64,000 nt of DNA from NCBI GenBank assembly GCA_944320985.1, contig CALUJN010000047.1, forward strand, positions 1 to 64,000, given 5' to 3'. Origin of the DNA: an uncultured Alistipes sp. (GTDB lineage: Bacteria > Bacteroidota > Bacteroidia > Bacteroidales > Rikenellaceae). The notes beneath the pieces were generated by a model. The model was not told the DNA's origin, ran no database searches, and worked only from the letters and a program-made list of their open reading frames with translations. Made by a program: the position numbers and the translations under genes. Numbering within the stretch: the first letter of the stretch is position 1; each line of letters starts with the position of its first letter. This document shows, one piece after another, positions 52,624-59,964 of this stretch.

Positions 52624-53184
52624 ATGCAGATGGAGGAACAGATACTGGCCGAAGGGTGCAGAAAGGGCGATAATACGGCCCGCAAGGAGCTGTATGATCG
52701 CTACGCCGGACGGCTGTTGGCGATCTGTGTGCGTTATGTCGGCGACCGTGCGACGGCCGAAGACCTCATGCACGATGCCTTCCTGAAGATCTACGGGGCG
52801 TTCGACCGTTTTACGTTTCGCGGGCCGGGTTCCCTGCGTGCCTGGATCGAACGCATTACGGTGAACGTGGCGCTCGAGTGGCTCCGAACACGCAATCGAC
52901 TCGGTCTGGTCGAACTGGACGAAGGACGTGCGGCCGCTTCATTGACCGATTCGGAACCGGACCCTGCACAGGTGGCAGGTATTCCGCGTGAGGTGCTCAT
53001 GCGCTTTGTCTCCGAACTCCCCGACGGGTATCGGGCGGTGTTTAACCTCTATTGTATCGAGGAGCTTCCGCATCGCGAGATTGCCCGCATGTTGGGAATC
53101 AACGAGAAGAGTTCCTCGTCACAGTTGTTCCGGGCACGGAGCCTTCTGGCCCGCAAGATCAAAGCTTATTTGGAGACGCATTGA
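52624..53184 (+). CDS. ECF-type RNA polymerase sigma factor
   Basis: A 186-residue sigma-70 of the extracytoplasmic-function class. Region 2 (GCRKGDNTARKELYDRYAGRLLAICVRYVGD, then AEDLMHDAFLKIYG) and region 4 (LPDGYRAVFNLYCIEELPHREIARMLGINEKSSSSQLFRARSLL, the -35 recognition helix-turn-helix) are both complete, with an ~40-residue linker. Of the in-frame starts, ATG at 52624 fits the family; the longer frame would include a Cys-rich stretch not seen in such proteins. The stop shares one base with the start of the next gene (TGATG), so sigma and anti-sigma are made together, as expected for a partner pair. Confidence 0.95.
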   Translation: MQMEEQILAEGCRKGDNTARKELYDRYAGRLLAICVRYVGDRATAEDLMHDAFLKIYGAFDRFTFRGPGSLRAWIERITVNVALEWLRTRNRLGLVELDEGRAAASLTDSEPDPAQVAGIPREVLMRFVSELPDGYRAVFNLYCIEELPHREIARMLGINEKSSSSQLFRARSLLARKIKAYLETH

Positions 53185-54644
53185 TGAAGATGAAACCGAA
53201 TACCGATTGGACCGATGCCATGCGGAACGCGTTGCGCGACGCCGAGATTTCACCCTCTGCGGATGGGTGGGAGCGTCTGCAGCATCGACTCGACGAGGTG
53301 GATCCGCACGTGTCGGAGTTGCGCGTGGAGGAGCCTCGTAAAAGCGTATGGCGAATCCATGGACCGCGGATCGCCGCTGCGGCTGCTGCCGTATTGATCG
53401 CCGTCGTTGCGGGTGAACTCCTGTGGCGCCCGGGTGAAGAGTTTGGGGAAAATGGGGCGCCGGTTGTCGCCTCGGCGACGGTGCAGGGCGAATCTGCGGT
53501 CGATCGGTCCAGGATGTCGGGTGTGGAATCCGGGGATGTTGTGCCCGGTGAGGCGCTTGCACAGGATGTCTCCCCCCGTACCGGAAGGTCGTTGTCGGTC
53601 GGGGCTGAGAACGATGGCGAGGAACAATCGCTGGGTGAGCGGTGGGCGAAGGCCTCCGGATGGCCGCAGGAAGCGGACGAATCCGCAGCACAGGCCTCCC
53701 GGGAGGTCTTGTTGGCCCGGAGCGAACCGATACAGGCCGGGGAGGAGACGCCGCGTCGTGAGGCTGTGGAGAGAGAATCGGCTCCCGGAACTGCCGTGCC
53801 CGCCGGATCGGAGACGCAAGGCGGCCTGGAGACTCGGGGAAAGACTCGCGGCGGGGTGGAGCCCCAGAGTGCTCCGCAGACGCAGGAAAAGACCCGGAGT
53901 GGAGAGGAAACACGCCGTGAAGCGGAGAAGCGGAGCGGTAAGCATGATCGTCGCAACGTTTCCGTGACGACTGCGGCGATGTTCGAAGATCCGTTTGTCG
54001 AGAAGCGGCCCCGGTCGGCGAAGACCTCCCTTTCCCTCTTTGCCGGGGGTGGAATGACCGGAGGCAGTGCCCTGCAGGATACTCCGATGCGGAGTTACTC
54101 CATCGTGTCGAACGATGCCGTCTCGCTCATCGGCAACGGCAACAATTTCTCACCTATGCAACGCCGTGATTACGACGAGAGCTCCTTCCGGCACCATCTG
54201 CCGTTGAGTTTCGGACTGACCGTCCGCAAGGAGTTCCCTTATGGGCTTTCTCTTGAGAGCGGGGTGGTTTATACCCTTTTACGCTCGGATGTCCGGCTGC
54301 GTTACTCCTCGGAGGATGTGAGCCAAAAGTTGCATTTCATCGGAATTCCGCTTCGTTTGAACTGGCAGTTTGTCGAGCGGGGGCGTTTCTCGGCCTATAT
54401 TGGGGCCGGCGGTCTGGCCGAAAAGTGTGTCTCGGCAAAATTCGGCAGCGAAAATGTCGACGAGGACGCTCTGCAATGGTCGCTGCTCGGTGTCATCGGG
54501 GCGCAATACCGCCTTGGCCATGCTGTCGGACTCTATTTCGAACCCGAAGTTTCCTATTATCTTACCGATACGGAGTTGTGCACGTCTCGTTCCGAAGCTC
54601 CGTTGAGTCTGACACTTCGCCTGGGTGTGCGGGTGTTGTTTTAA
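53184..54644 (+). CDS. Putative dual membrane-spanning anti-sigma factor
   Basis: A 486-residue protein with three zones. Residues 1-60 are cytoplasmic and resemble a short anti-sigma segment (TDAMRNALRDAEISPSADGWERLQHRL); residues ~61-81 form one clear inner membrane helix (IAAAAAAVLIAVVAGELLW); ~85-255 is a long Glu/Ser/Arg-rich, probably unfolded periplasmic linker; ~255-486 is an outer membrane beta-barrel of the OMP_b-brl type (SLFAGGGMTGG, GLTVRKEFPYGLSLESGVVYTLL, VGLYFEPEVSYYLTD) ending in Phe. Thus one chain would cross both membranes and connect to the sigma factor. Proteins of this plan with an ECF partner have been reported in Bacteroides thetaiotaomicron as regulators of outer membrane vesiculation; homology of this one is inferred from layout, not from a search. 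Confidence 0.86.
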   Translation: MKMKPNTDWTDAMRNALRDAEISPSADGWERLQHRLDEVDPHVSELRVEEPRKSVWRIHGPRIAAAAAAVLIAVVAGELLWRPGEEFGENGAPVVASATVQGESAVDRSRMSGVESGDVVPGEALAQDVSPRTGRSLSVGAENDGEEQSLGERWAKASGWPQEADESAAQASREVLLARSEPIQAGEETPRREAVERESAPGTAVPAGSETQGGLETRGKTRGGVEPQSAPQTQEKTRSGEETRREAEKRSGKHDRRNVSVTTAAMFEDPFVEKRPRSAKTSLSLFAGGGMTGGSALQDTPMRSYSIVSNDAVSLIGNGNNFSPMQRRDYDESSFRHHLPLSFGLTVRKEFPYGLSLESGVVYTLLRSDVRLRYSSEDVSQKLHFIGIPLRLNWQFVERGRFSAYIGAGGLAEKCVSAKFGSENVDEDALQWSLLGVIGAQYRLGHAVGLYFEPEVSYYLTDTELCTSRSEAPLSLTLRLGVRVLF

Positions 54645-54919
54645 GTCCTTCGGATCCTCCCCGGGGCATATTCTGAAACTCGATTCGCACGAGAGATCGC
54701 ACGTGTGGAATCCGGTGTGTGCTTTTTCCACAGATAGGGTTGGGTGAAGCGTCGGCGCGTGTTTGAACGTGCTATTTTTGCGATCGAATGTGCTATTTCT
54801 ATTGTTGGTAAGAAATTTGTTATTATTTTTGTAGGTTCGCTAATCAGGGAAAACCAAGCCCGGGTAAAGAGTTCCAACAAAAAAGCACAGATTCGGATTT
54901 GAATCTCCTCATCTGTGCC

Positions 54920-54994
54920 TGGTAGTCCCGACGGGAATCGAACCCATATCGTAAGAACCGGAATCTTGTATTCTATCCATTGAACTACGGGACC
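54920..54994 (-). tRNA. tRNA-Arg (CCG)
   Basis: A 75-nt cloverleaf read on the minus strand with 5' GGTCCCG pairing the 3' CGGGACT (one G-U), D arm GTTC/GAAT, anticodon loop TTCCGGT with anticodon CCG, T loop TTCGATT on a five-pair stem, and encoded CCA. The anticodon stem has one C/A mismatch. CCG reads CGG arginine codons, common in this GC-rich genome. The promoter box is 7 nt upstream. The 275-bp gap before it (54645-54919) shows nothing I can support. Confidence 0.93.
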
Positions 54995-55001
54995 GGGACT
55001 G

Positions 55002-55009
55002 CAAAGATA
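55002..55009 (-). promoter_or_regulatory. Promoter -7 box for tRNA-Arg
   Basis: TATCTTTG on the minus strand, 7 nt from the 5' end of the tRNA, so the transcript begins almost at the mature end. Confidence 0.7.
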
Positions 55010-55035
55010 CAAAAAAAATTAAATTAACGAAAAAA

Positions 55036-55665
55036 ATGCGAGAAAAGCAGAATAATTGGCTTAGAATTGAGGCGGTGATCAAGTGGGCGAATATGTCGAC
55101 CAACTATTTTGCACGTTATATCGGCCTTGCTCGAGGCGAAAACCTCTATCAGATCAAACGCGGCAACAACGGTATTTCGCTTGATGTGGCGGATCGTATC
55201 GTTGCCAAATTCCCCCAGATCGACAAGCTCTGGCTCCTCACGGGCGAAGGTCAGATGTTCGCCGACGAACACCTCCGCGGCCCTCAGATACCTTATTATG
55301 ATGTCGATGTCGAACAGGGCATCACCCATCTCGAACAACTCGATGCGCAGTGCAATCTGATCGTGCCGCCCGTCGGGGAGTGTGATCTGGCCATGTCCTA
55401 TACCGGGCGGGCCATGGGGGCCTGCGTGCCTCCCGGAACCGTCATCCTGCTCAAGGCTACGGATCCCGATGCAATTATTCCTGGTGAAGAATATGTGATT
55501 GTCAGCCGAAAAATTGTAACTTTGCGTATCGTCCGGTCCGCCGAGGAGGAGGGAAAGATCCGCCTCGTCGCCGGAGATCGGGACCATTACGATGATATCC
55601 TGCTGGATATGAGTGATATAGTCTCGGTGTACAAAGTGAAAGGTAAATTGATAATCAACAGTTGA
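55036..55665 (+). CDS. Helix-turn-helix regulator with an S24-like C-terminal domain
   Basis: A 209-residue regulator. The N-terminal part is a lambda-repressor-like HTH (EAVIKWANMSTNYFARYIGL, LYQIKRGNNGISLDVADRIVAKFP), the C-terminal half matches the LexA/S24 fold (GECDLAMSYTGRAMGACVPPGTVILLKAT, EEYVIVSRKIVTLRIV). The Ser nucleophile normally found in a G-x-S-M sequence is replaced by Arg in TGRAMG, and the Lys partner is not evident, so self-cleavage is unlikely. Position beside a tRNA is also where prophage remnants sit, but no other phage gene is near. It is followed by ribE with a 4-nt gap. Confidence 0.85.
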   Translation: MREKQNNWLRIEAVIKWANMSTNYFARYIGLARGENLYQIKRGNNGISLDVADRIVAKFPQIDKLWLLTGEGQMFADEHLRGPQIPYYDVDVEQGITHLEQLDAQCNLIVPPVGECDLAMSYTGRAMGACVPPGTVILLKATDPDAIIPGEEYVIVSRKIVTLRIVRSAEEEGKIRLVAGDRDHYDDILLDMSDIVSVYKVKGKLIINS

Positions 55666-55669
55666 TCGT

Positions 55670-56266
55670 ATGTTTTCAGGCATCGTGGAAGGTACGGCGG
55701 AGGTCGTGGAGATCCGTACGGACCGACAAAACAAGGATTTTACCCTTCGGGCAGATTTTTGCAGGGAGTTGAAAATCGACCAGAGCATAGCACATAACGG
55801 CGTTTGTTTGACGGTTGTGGACATCGCCGGGGATACCTATACCGTTACGGCCATGAAGGAGACGCTCGATCGGAGCAATCTCGGACTGCTTCGCGTGGGG
55901 GACCTGGTGAATGTGGAGCGCTCGATGAAACCCGACGCGCTGCTCGACGGCCATATCGTCCAGGGGCACGTCGATCAGACGGCCGTCTGCACGGCCCGGG
56001 AGGATGCCGACGGCAGCTGGTACTTCACCTTCCGATATGAACCCCGCGGCGGAGGCCTTTGTACCGTGGAGAAGGGCTCGGTCGCCGTCAACGGCGTAAG
56101 CCTTACGGTCTGTGACCCGACGCCCGACAGTTTCCGCGTGGCCATTATCCCCTATACCTTCGAGCATACCAACTTCTGCCGCATCGACGTGGGGTCGGTC
56201 GTCAATCTCGAATTCGACATCATCGGTAAGTATATCGCCCGACTGATGCAGAACTACATGAAATAA
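55670..56266 (+). CDS. ribE: Riboflavin synthase (alpha subunit)
   Basis: Dismutates two 6,7-dimethyl-8-ribityllumazine molecules to riboflavin. The 198-residue protein consists of two lumazine-binding barrels: MFSGIVEGTAEVVEI, SIAHNGVCLTVVD, LDGHIVQGHVDQTA in the first; EKGSVAVNGVSLTV and TFEHTNF in the second. N-terminal MFSGI and the GHIVQGHVD histidines are family hallmarks. The riboflavin kinase at 4.4 kb uses its product. It is 4 nt downstream of the HTH regulator and 10 nt upstream of a kinase gene. Confidence 0.96.
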   Translation: MFSGIVEGTAEVVEIRTDRQNKDFTLRADFCRELKIDQSIAHNGVCLTVVDIAGDTYTVTAMKETLDRSNLGLLRVGDLVNVERSMKPDALLDGHIVQGHVDQTAVCTAREDADGSWYFTFRYEPRGGGLCTVEKGSVAVNGVSLTVCDPTPDSFRVAIIPYTFEHTNFCRIDVGSVVNLEFDIIGKYIARLMQNYMK

Positions 56267-56276
56267 ACGAAGAGCC

Positions 56277-57341
56277 ATGGTACGCATCAAGACCAAAGAG
56301 GCGACGTCGGCCTGGATCGGCTTGCTGGCGGCCGCCATCGTTGCCGGCCTCATTGCCGGAATCCATACCCACGGCCAGCCTTTCCGTTGGTTCCCGGCGA
56401 TCGTCATCGTTCTGGGAACCTTCGGCGTGGTGACATCCGTCGCGCTGTTCCTCATCCGCAAGTATGTGGCCTACAAGCTCAAACCCATCTATTCGATCGT
56501 TCTTTCGCGCGATGTCCATACGCGGGAGATCTTCTCCGAACTCCAGGACAAGAAGGTCGAGAACATCGGGGAGGAACTTACGGCCTGGGCCGATACCAAC
56601 GACAAGGAGATTGCCCGCCTGAAGGAGGCCGAACGATTCCGCAAACAATATCTCGGCAATGTGGCGCACGAACTGAAAACCCCGATCTTCAACGTTCAGG
56701 GCTACATCTCGACGCTGCTCGACGGCGGACTGGAGGATGAACTCATCAACCGCAAGTACCTCGAACGCGCCGAAAAGAGCATCGATCGCCTGATCAACAT
56801 CGTCAATGATCTGGATACCATCTCCAAACTCGAGAGCAACATGAACAAACTCGACATGGAGAAGTTCGACGTCGTGGCGCTGGCCAAGGAGATTGCCGAG
56901 CAGGCCGAGATGGAGGCTGACAAGAAGAGCATCAAGATCTCGGTCAAGGGGGCCGACAACCTCCCTTCGCCCTTCTGGGTCATGGCCGACAAACACTATA
57001 TCGGACAGGTGTTCGTCAATCTGATCATCAACTCGATCCGCTACGGCAAGGAGGGGGGACAGACCCGGATCCGATTCCGCGACATGCTGGACAAGATCCT
57101 CGTCGAGGTCGAGGACAACGGCCTCGGTATCGGCAAGGAGGATCTTCCGCGGGTCTTCGAGCGCTTTTACCGTACGGACAAGGGCCGCTCGCGAGAGCAG
57201 GGCGGCACGGGCCTCGGTCTTGCCATCGTCAAACACATCATCGAGGCGCATGGCGAACGGATTACGGTCCGCAGCGAACCCGGTGTGGGGAGTACCTTCT
57301 CCTTTACGCTCAAGAAGGTGAATCTGCAGGATATCAAATAG
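56277..57341 (+). CDS. Sensor histidine kinase, no adjacent response regulator
   Basis: A 354-residue HisKA kinase. Two N-terminal membrane helices (residues ~14-32 and ~42-62) with almost no periplasmic loop, so it probably senses within the membrane or through a partner. A HAMP-like linker, the H box NVAHELKTP (His131), the N box LIINSIRYG, and G boxes EDNGLGIGKEDL and GGTGLGLAIVKH follow; all are intact. Kinases of this class (PhoR-like) usually pair with an OmpR-type regulator in the same operon. None is seen here: ribE is upstream and lgt downstream. Its ATG is 10 nt after ribE, with tight coupling likely. Confidence 0.94.
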   Translation: MVRIKTKEATSAWIGLLAAAIVAGLIAGIHTHGQPFRWFPAIVIVLGTFGVVTSVALFLIRKYVAYKLKPIYSIVLSRDVHTREIFSELQDKKVENIGEELTAWADTNDKEIARLKEAERFRKQYLGNVAHELKTPIFNVQGYISTLLDGGLEDELINRKYLERAEKSIDRLINIVNDLDTISKLESNMNKLDMEKFDVVALAKEIAEQAEMEADKKSIKISVKGADNLPSPFWVMADKHYIGQVFVNLIINSIRYGKEGGQTRIRFRDMLDKILVEVEDNGLGIGKEDLPRVFERFYRTDKGRSREQGGTGLGLAIVKHIIEAHGERITVRSEPGVGSTFSFTLKKVNLQDIK

Positions 57342-57481
57342 CGGCGTGCGACCCGACGGAGCGGGGAGGAGTGCCGGGCTCGGCAGCCGTTGCGGGGCGG
57401 ATGCATCCCGCTTTGCGGACGTGGCGTTCCGGAGCTCCTGCAGGCGCAGTTGAACAGACGGATAACTTAAGACTTGAATAG

Positions 57482-58390
57482 ATGTTACAGATACCTTTAT
57501 TGATACAGCCCCTTTCGGTCGTGTGGGATTTCGACCCGGTGCTCTTCCGCATAGGGACGTTCGACATCCGTTATTACGGACTGATGTGGGCCCTGGCGAT
57601 CCTGATCGGCGCCAAATTCTTCGACAATTTCTGCAAACGGGAGGGACTTCCGTCGAAGGTCTCCGAATCGATCTTCGTCTACGGCACGATCGCCACGATC
57701 CTCGGAGCACGTCTCGGCCATTGCCTCTTTTACGATCCTGTGGAGTATCTCTCGAAACCCTGGACCATCATCACGGGTTTCCGCGACGGCGGAATGGCCA
57801 GCCATGGTGCCGCCATCGGTCTGCTCATCGGCCTGTGGCTCTTCTCCCGCAAGAACCGGCTGCCGTATGTCTGGTCGTTGGACCGCATCATGATTCCGGT
57901 GGGAATCGGTGGCGCCATTGTCCGTATGGGCAACCTCTTCAATTCGGAGATCTTCGGGCGTGCCACGACCCTGCCCTGGGGGTTTGAATTCGTCCGTTCG
58001 CACAAATGGCTGTCGGAGTATGCCCCGGCTGCCGTGCATCCTACGCAGATCTACGAGGCGATCTGTTATGTGCTGACCTTCGCGTTGCTCGGCTGGCTCT
58101 ATTACAAGAAGGATATGGCGCGACGTCGTCCGGGCGTGTTGTTCGGAATCGGACTGCTCGGCATCTTCCTCACGCGCTTTTTCCTCGAATTCATCAAGAC
58201 CGAACAGGAGGCCTTCGAAATCGGATGGGCGCTCGACATGGGCCAATGGTTGAGTATTCCCTTTATTCTGCTGGGTGTCTATATGATCTGGCGGGGCATG
58301 AAGGCGCCGGCCGTAACGATTCAGCCCCCGAAGCAGCACGTCGTCTCGGCCGCCGCTGCCAAACGGGTCCATAAAAAGATAAAGAAATGA
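57482..58390 (+). CDS. lgt: Prolipoprotein diacylglyceryl transferase
   Basis: Transfers diacylglyceryl from phosphatidylglycerol to the lipobox Cys, needed for all lipoproteins in this window. The 302-residue protein has about seven membrane helices, the invariant HGAAIGLLIGLWLFSRK segment, the catalytic GGAIVRMGNLFNSEIFG and HPTQIYEA, and a Lys-rich C terminus. The 140-bp gap before it shows no gene, and no sharp promoter box was found. It overlaps the SPOR protein start by 4 nt (ATGA). Confidence 0.97.
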   Translation: MLQIPLLIQPLSVVWDFDPVLFRIGTFDIRYYGLMWALAILIGAKFFDNFCKREGLPSKVSESIFVYGTIATILGARLGHCLFYDPVEYLSKPWTIITGFRDGGMASHGAAIGLLIGLWLFSRKNRLPYVWSLDRIMIPVGIGGAIVRMGNLFNSEIFGRATTLPWGFEFVRSHKWLSEYAPAAVHPTQIYEAICYVLTFALLGWLYYKKDMARRRPGVLFGIGLLGIFLTRFFLEFIKTEQEAFEIGWALDMGQWLSIPFILLGVYMIWRGMKAPAVTIQPPKQHVVSAAAAKRVHKKIKK

Positions 58391-59415
58391 ACGACAATCC
58401 GATGACCGAACAGGTCGCCAAACTTGTCGGCAACCTGTTGGCGGGTGGCGGGCGGATTCTTCTGCCGGGAGTCGGCTCGCTGTATGTCGAGCGACGCCCG
58501 GCGCGACGCCTGGATCGCCGGCATCTGCTGCCGCCCTGTCGCACGGTGCAGTTCTCCTCGCAGGAGTGCGGAACTTCGCTCGTCGAGGAGATCGCCCGCG
58601 TGTTGCGCGTGAACGGCGTAAAACCCGAAGATCCGATGCCCGAGGCCCGGAAGGTCTACGATCGTTGGCTGGCTCAGGTCCGGGAGGGGGATACGCTGGT
58701 CATTGCAGGAGTCGGAGTGTTGCGCTTCAAGGATTTCAAACTCGACGAGGCCTTCGACCGGCGGCTCAATCCCAAGGGGCACGAGCCGGTTTTGGTGCGG
58801 GCTCCGCGGCGTTTCGATGCTGTGCTGTGGATCGGTATCGTGGCCATTGTCTGCGTATTGGGCGGTGTGATGTGGTGGTGGTACAGCGAGCGGACGCGGC
58901 AGGCGGAGTCGCAGATTGCCGCAAACGAACGGATAGCCTCGCATCCGGCTCGGACGCAGCTGTCGGGCGGCGATGCGACGGATTCTCTCCGACAGGCATC
59001 GGGCGCCTCCGGAACTCTCCCCGAAACGACCTCCGAAGCCGCCACGGATGCAACCTCCGGAACGGTGGCTGGAACAGCGTCCCAAACGTCTTCTGGAACG
59101 GTTGCTGAAACAGCCTCCCGAACGGCCTCCGAAACGACCGTTGGGACGGCCCGCACAACGGCACAGACGGGTGTCACCGCCCTGGTTTCAGGACGCAATT
59201 ATGTCGTGATGGGTGTTTTCAGTACGGAGAGCAATGCCCGGCGGGCTGCGCATGAAGCCTTGACCAAAGAGGCGACCATGAACTGCGGAATCTACCGTTT
59301 CGGGACGAAATATATGGTCTCACCCTTCGAATCGGATGATCCCGAGACGTGTCGGCTCTTCATCCGTGCGCATGCCGAGCAGTTCCCCGGCATGTGGACC
59401 TACACTGCCCGCTGA
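58387..59415 (+). CDS. HU-like/SPOR-domain membrane protein
   Basis: A 342-residue protein with an unusual domain order. Residues 5-~135 match the CCDC81-type prokaryotic HU domain pair (LLAGGGRILLPGVGSLYVE and LVIAGVGVLRFKDFKL), then a membrane helix at ~145-167 (VLWIGIVAIVCVLGGVMWWWY), then a Thr/Ala/Ser-rich periplasmic linker with repeats like GTVAGTASQTSSGTVAETAS, and a C-terminal SPOR domain (YVVMGVFSTESNARRAAHEAL, from ~268) that in other proteins binds denuded peptidoglycan. It is coupled to lgt and gtrA by 1-4-nt overlaps. Confidence 0.9.
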   Translation: MNDNPMTEQVAKLVGNLLAGGGRILLPGVGSLYVERRPARRLDRRHLLPPCRTVQFSSQECGTSLVEEIARVLRVNGVKPEDPMPEARKVYDRWLAQVREGDTLVIAGVGVLRFKDFKLDEAFDRRLNPKGHEPVLVRAPRRFDAVLWIGIVAIVCVLGGVMWWWYSERTRQAESQIAANERIASHPARTQLSGGDATDSLRQASGASGTLPETTSEAATDATSGTVAGTASQTSSGTVAETASRTASETTVGTARTTAQTGVTALVSGRNYVVMGVFSTESNARRAAHEALTKEATMNCGIYRFGTKYMVSPFESDDPETCRLFIRAHAEQFPGMWTYTAR

Positions 59416-59906
59416 TGCGCCTTCCGGAGTTGATCATTCGCGGGATCGACCGTCTGTATCTCCCTTTTGTGGCGGCAATCCTGCCCCGACAGGTCTTCCG
59501 CTATGCCGTCTGCGGCGGTTTCACCTATTTGGTCTTCGATCCCGTCTGTTATTCGATCCTGTACAATTTTCTGGTCGAGTACCGCTATTTCGATCTGGGG
59601 TTCGTCGTCGTGTCGCCTCATATTGCGTCGATGATCCTGGTCTTTCCCTGCACCTTCTTCGTGGGGTTTTGGCTCAACCGCCATGTGGCCTTCCGCCATT
59701 CGCCTGTGGGGACCGGAACACAACTCTTCCGCTATTTGCTGTCGATCGTGGGGTCGATCCTGCTGACTTATGCCGGATTGAAACTCTTTGTCGAGGTCTG
59801 TGGCATCTGGCCTACGCCCGCCAAGGTGCTCACCACGCTGCTCACGACGATATACAGTTTCCTTGCGGCCAAGTATTTTACCTTCCGACACGCTGAAAAG
59901 GGTTGA
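59415..59906 (+). CDS. GtrA family membrane protein
   Basis: A 163-residue protein of the GtrA family, which flips polyprenyl-linked sugars or aids teichoic/O-antigen modification; substrate unknown. Four hydrophobic segments are visible with the family signature FRYAVCGGFTYLVFDPVCYSILYNFLV and FPCTFFVGFWLNRHVAFR. The ATG overlaps the SPOR stop (TGATG), so the frame open to 59349 upstream is not used. It ends 58 nt before the convergent DUF6377 gene. Confidence 0.9.
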   Translation: MRLPELIIRGIDRLYLPFVAAILPRQVFRYAVCGGFTYLVFDPVCYSILYNFLVEYRYFDLGFVVVSPHIASMILVFPCTFFVGFWLNRHVAFRHSPVGTGTQLFRYLLSIVGSILLTYAGLKLFVEVCGIWPTPAKVLTTLLTTIYSFLAAKYFTFRHAEKG

Positions 59907-59964
59907 GACGAACTCCCGAACCTCCGACTGCATGAGGCGGCGGTCTTTTCTTGTCGGGAGGGTG

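Noticed and set aside
54645..54919. Possible attachment site or integrated element next to tRNA-Arg
   Set aside because: No integrase, no repeat of the tRNA 3' end was seen, and neighbouring genes are core functions.
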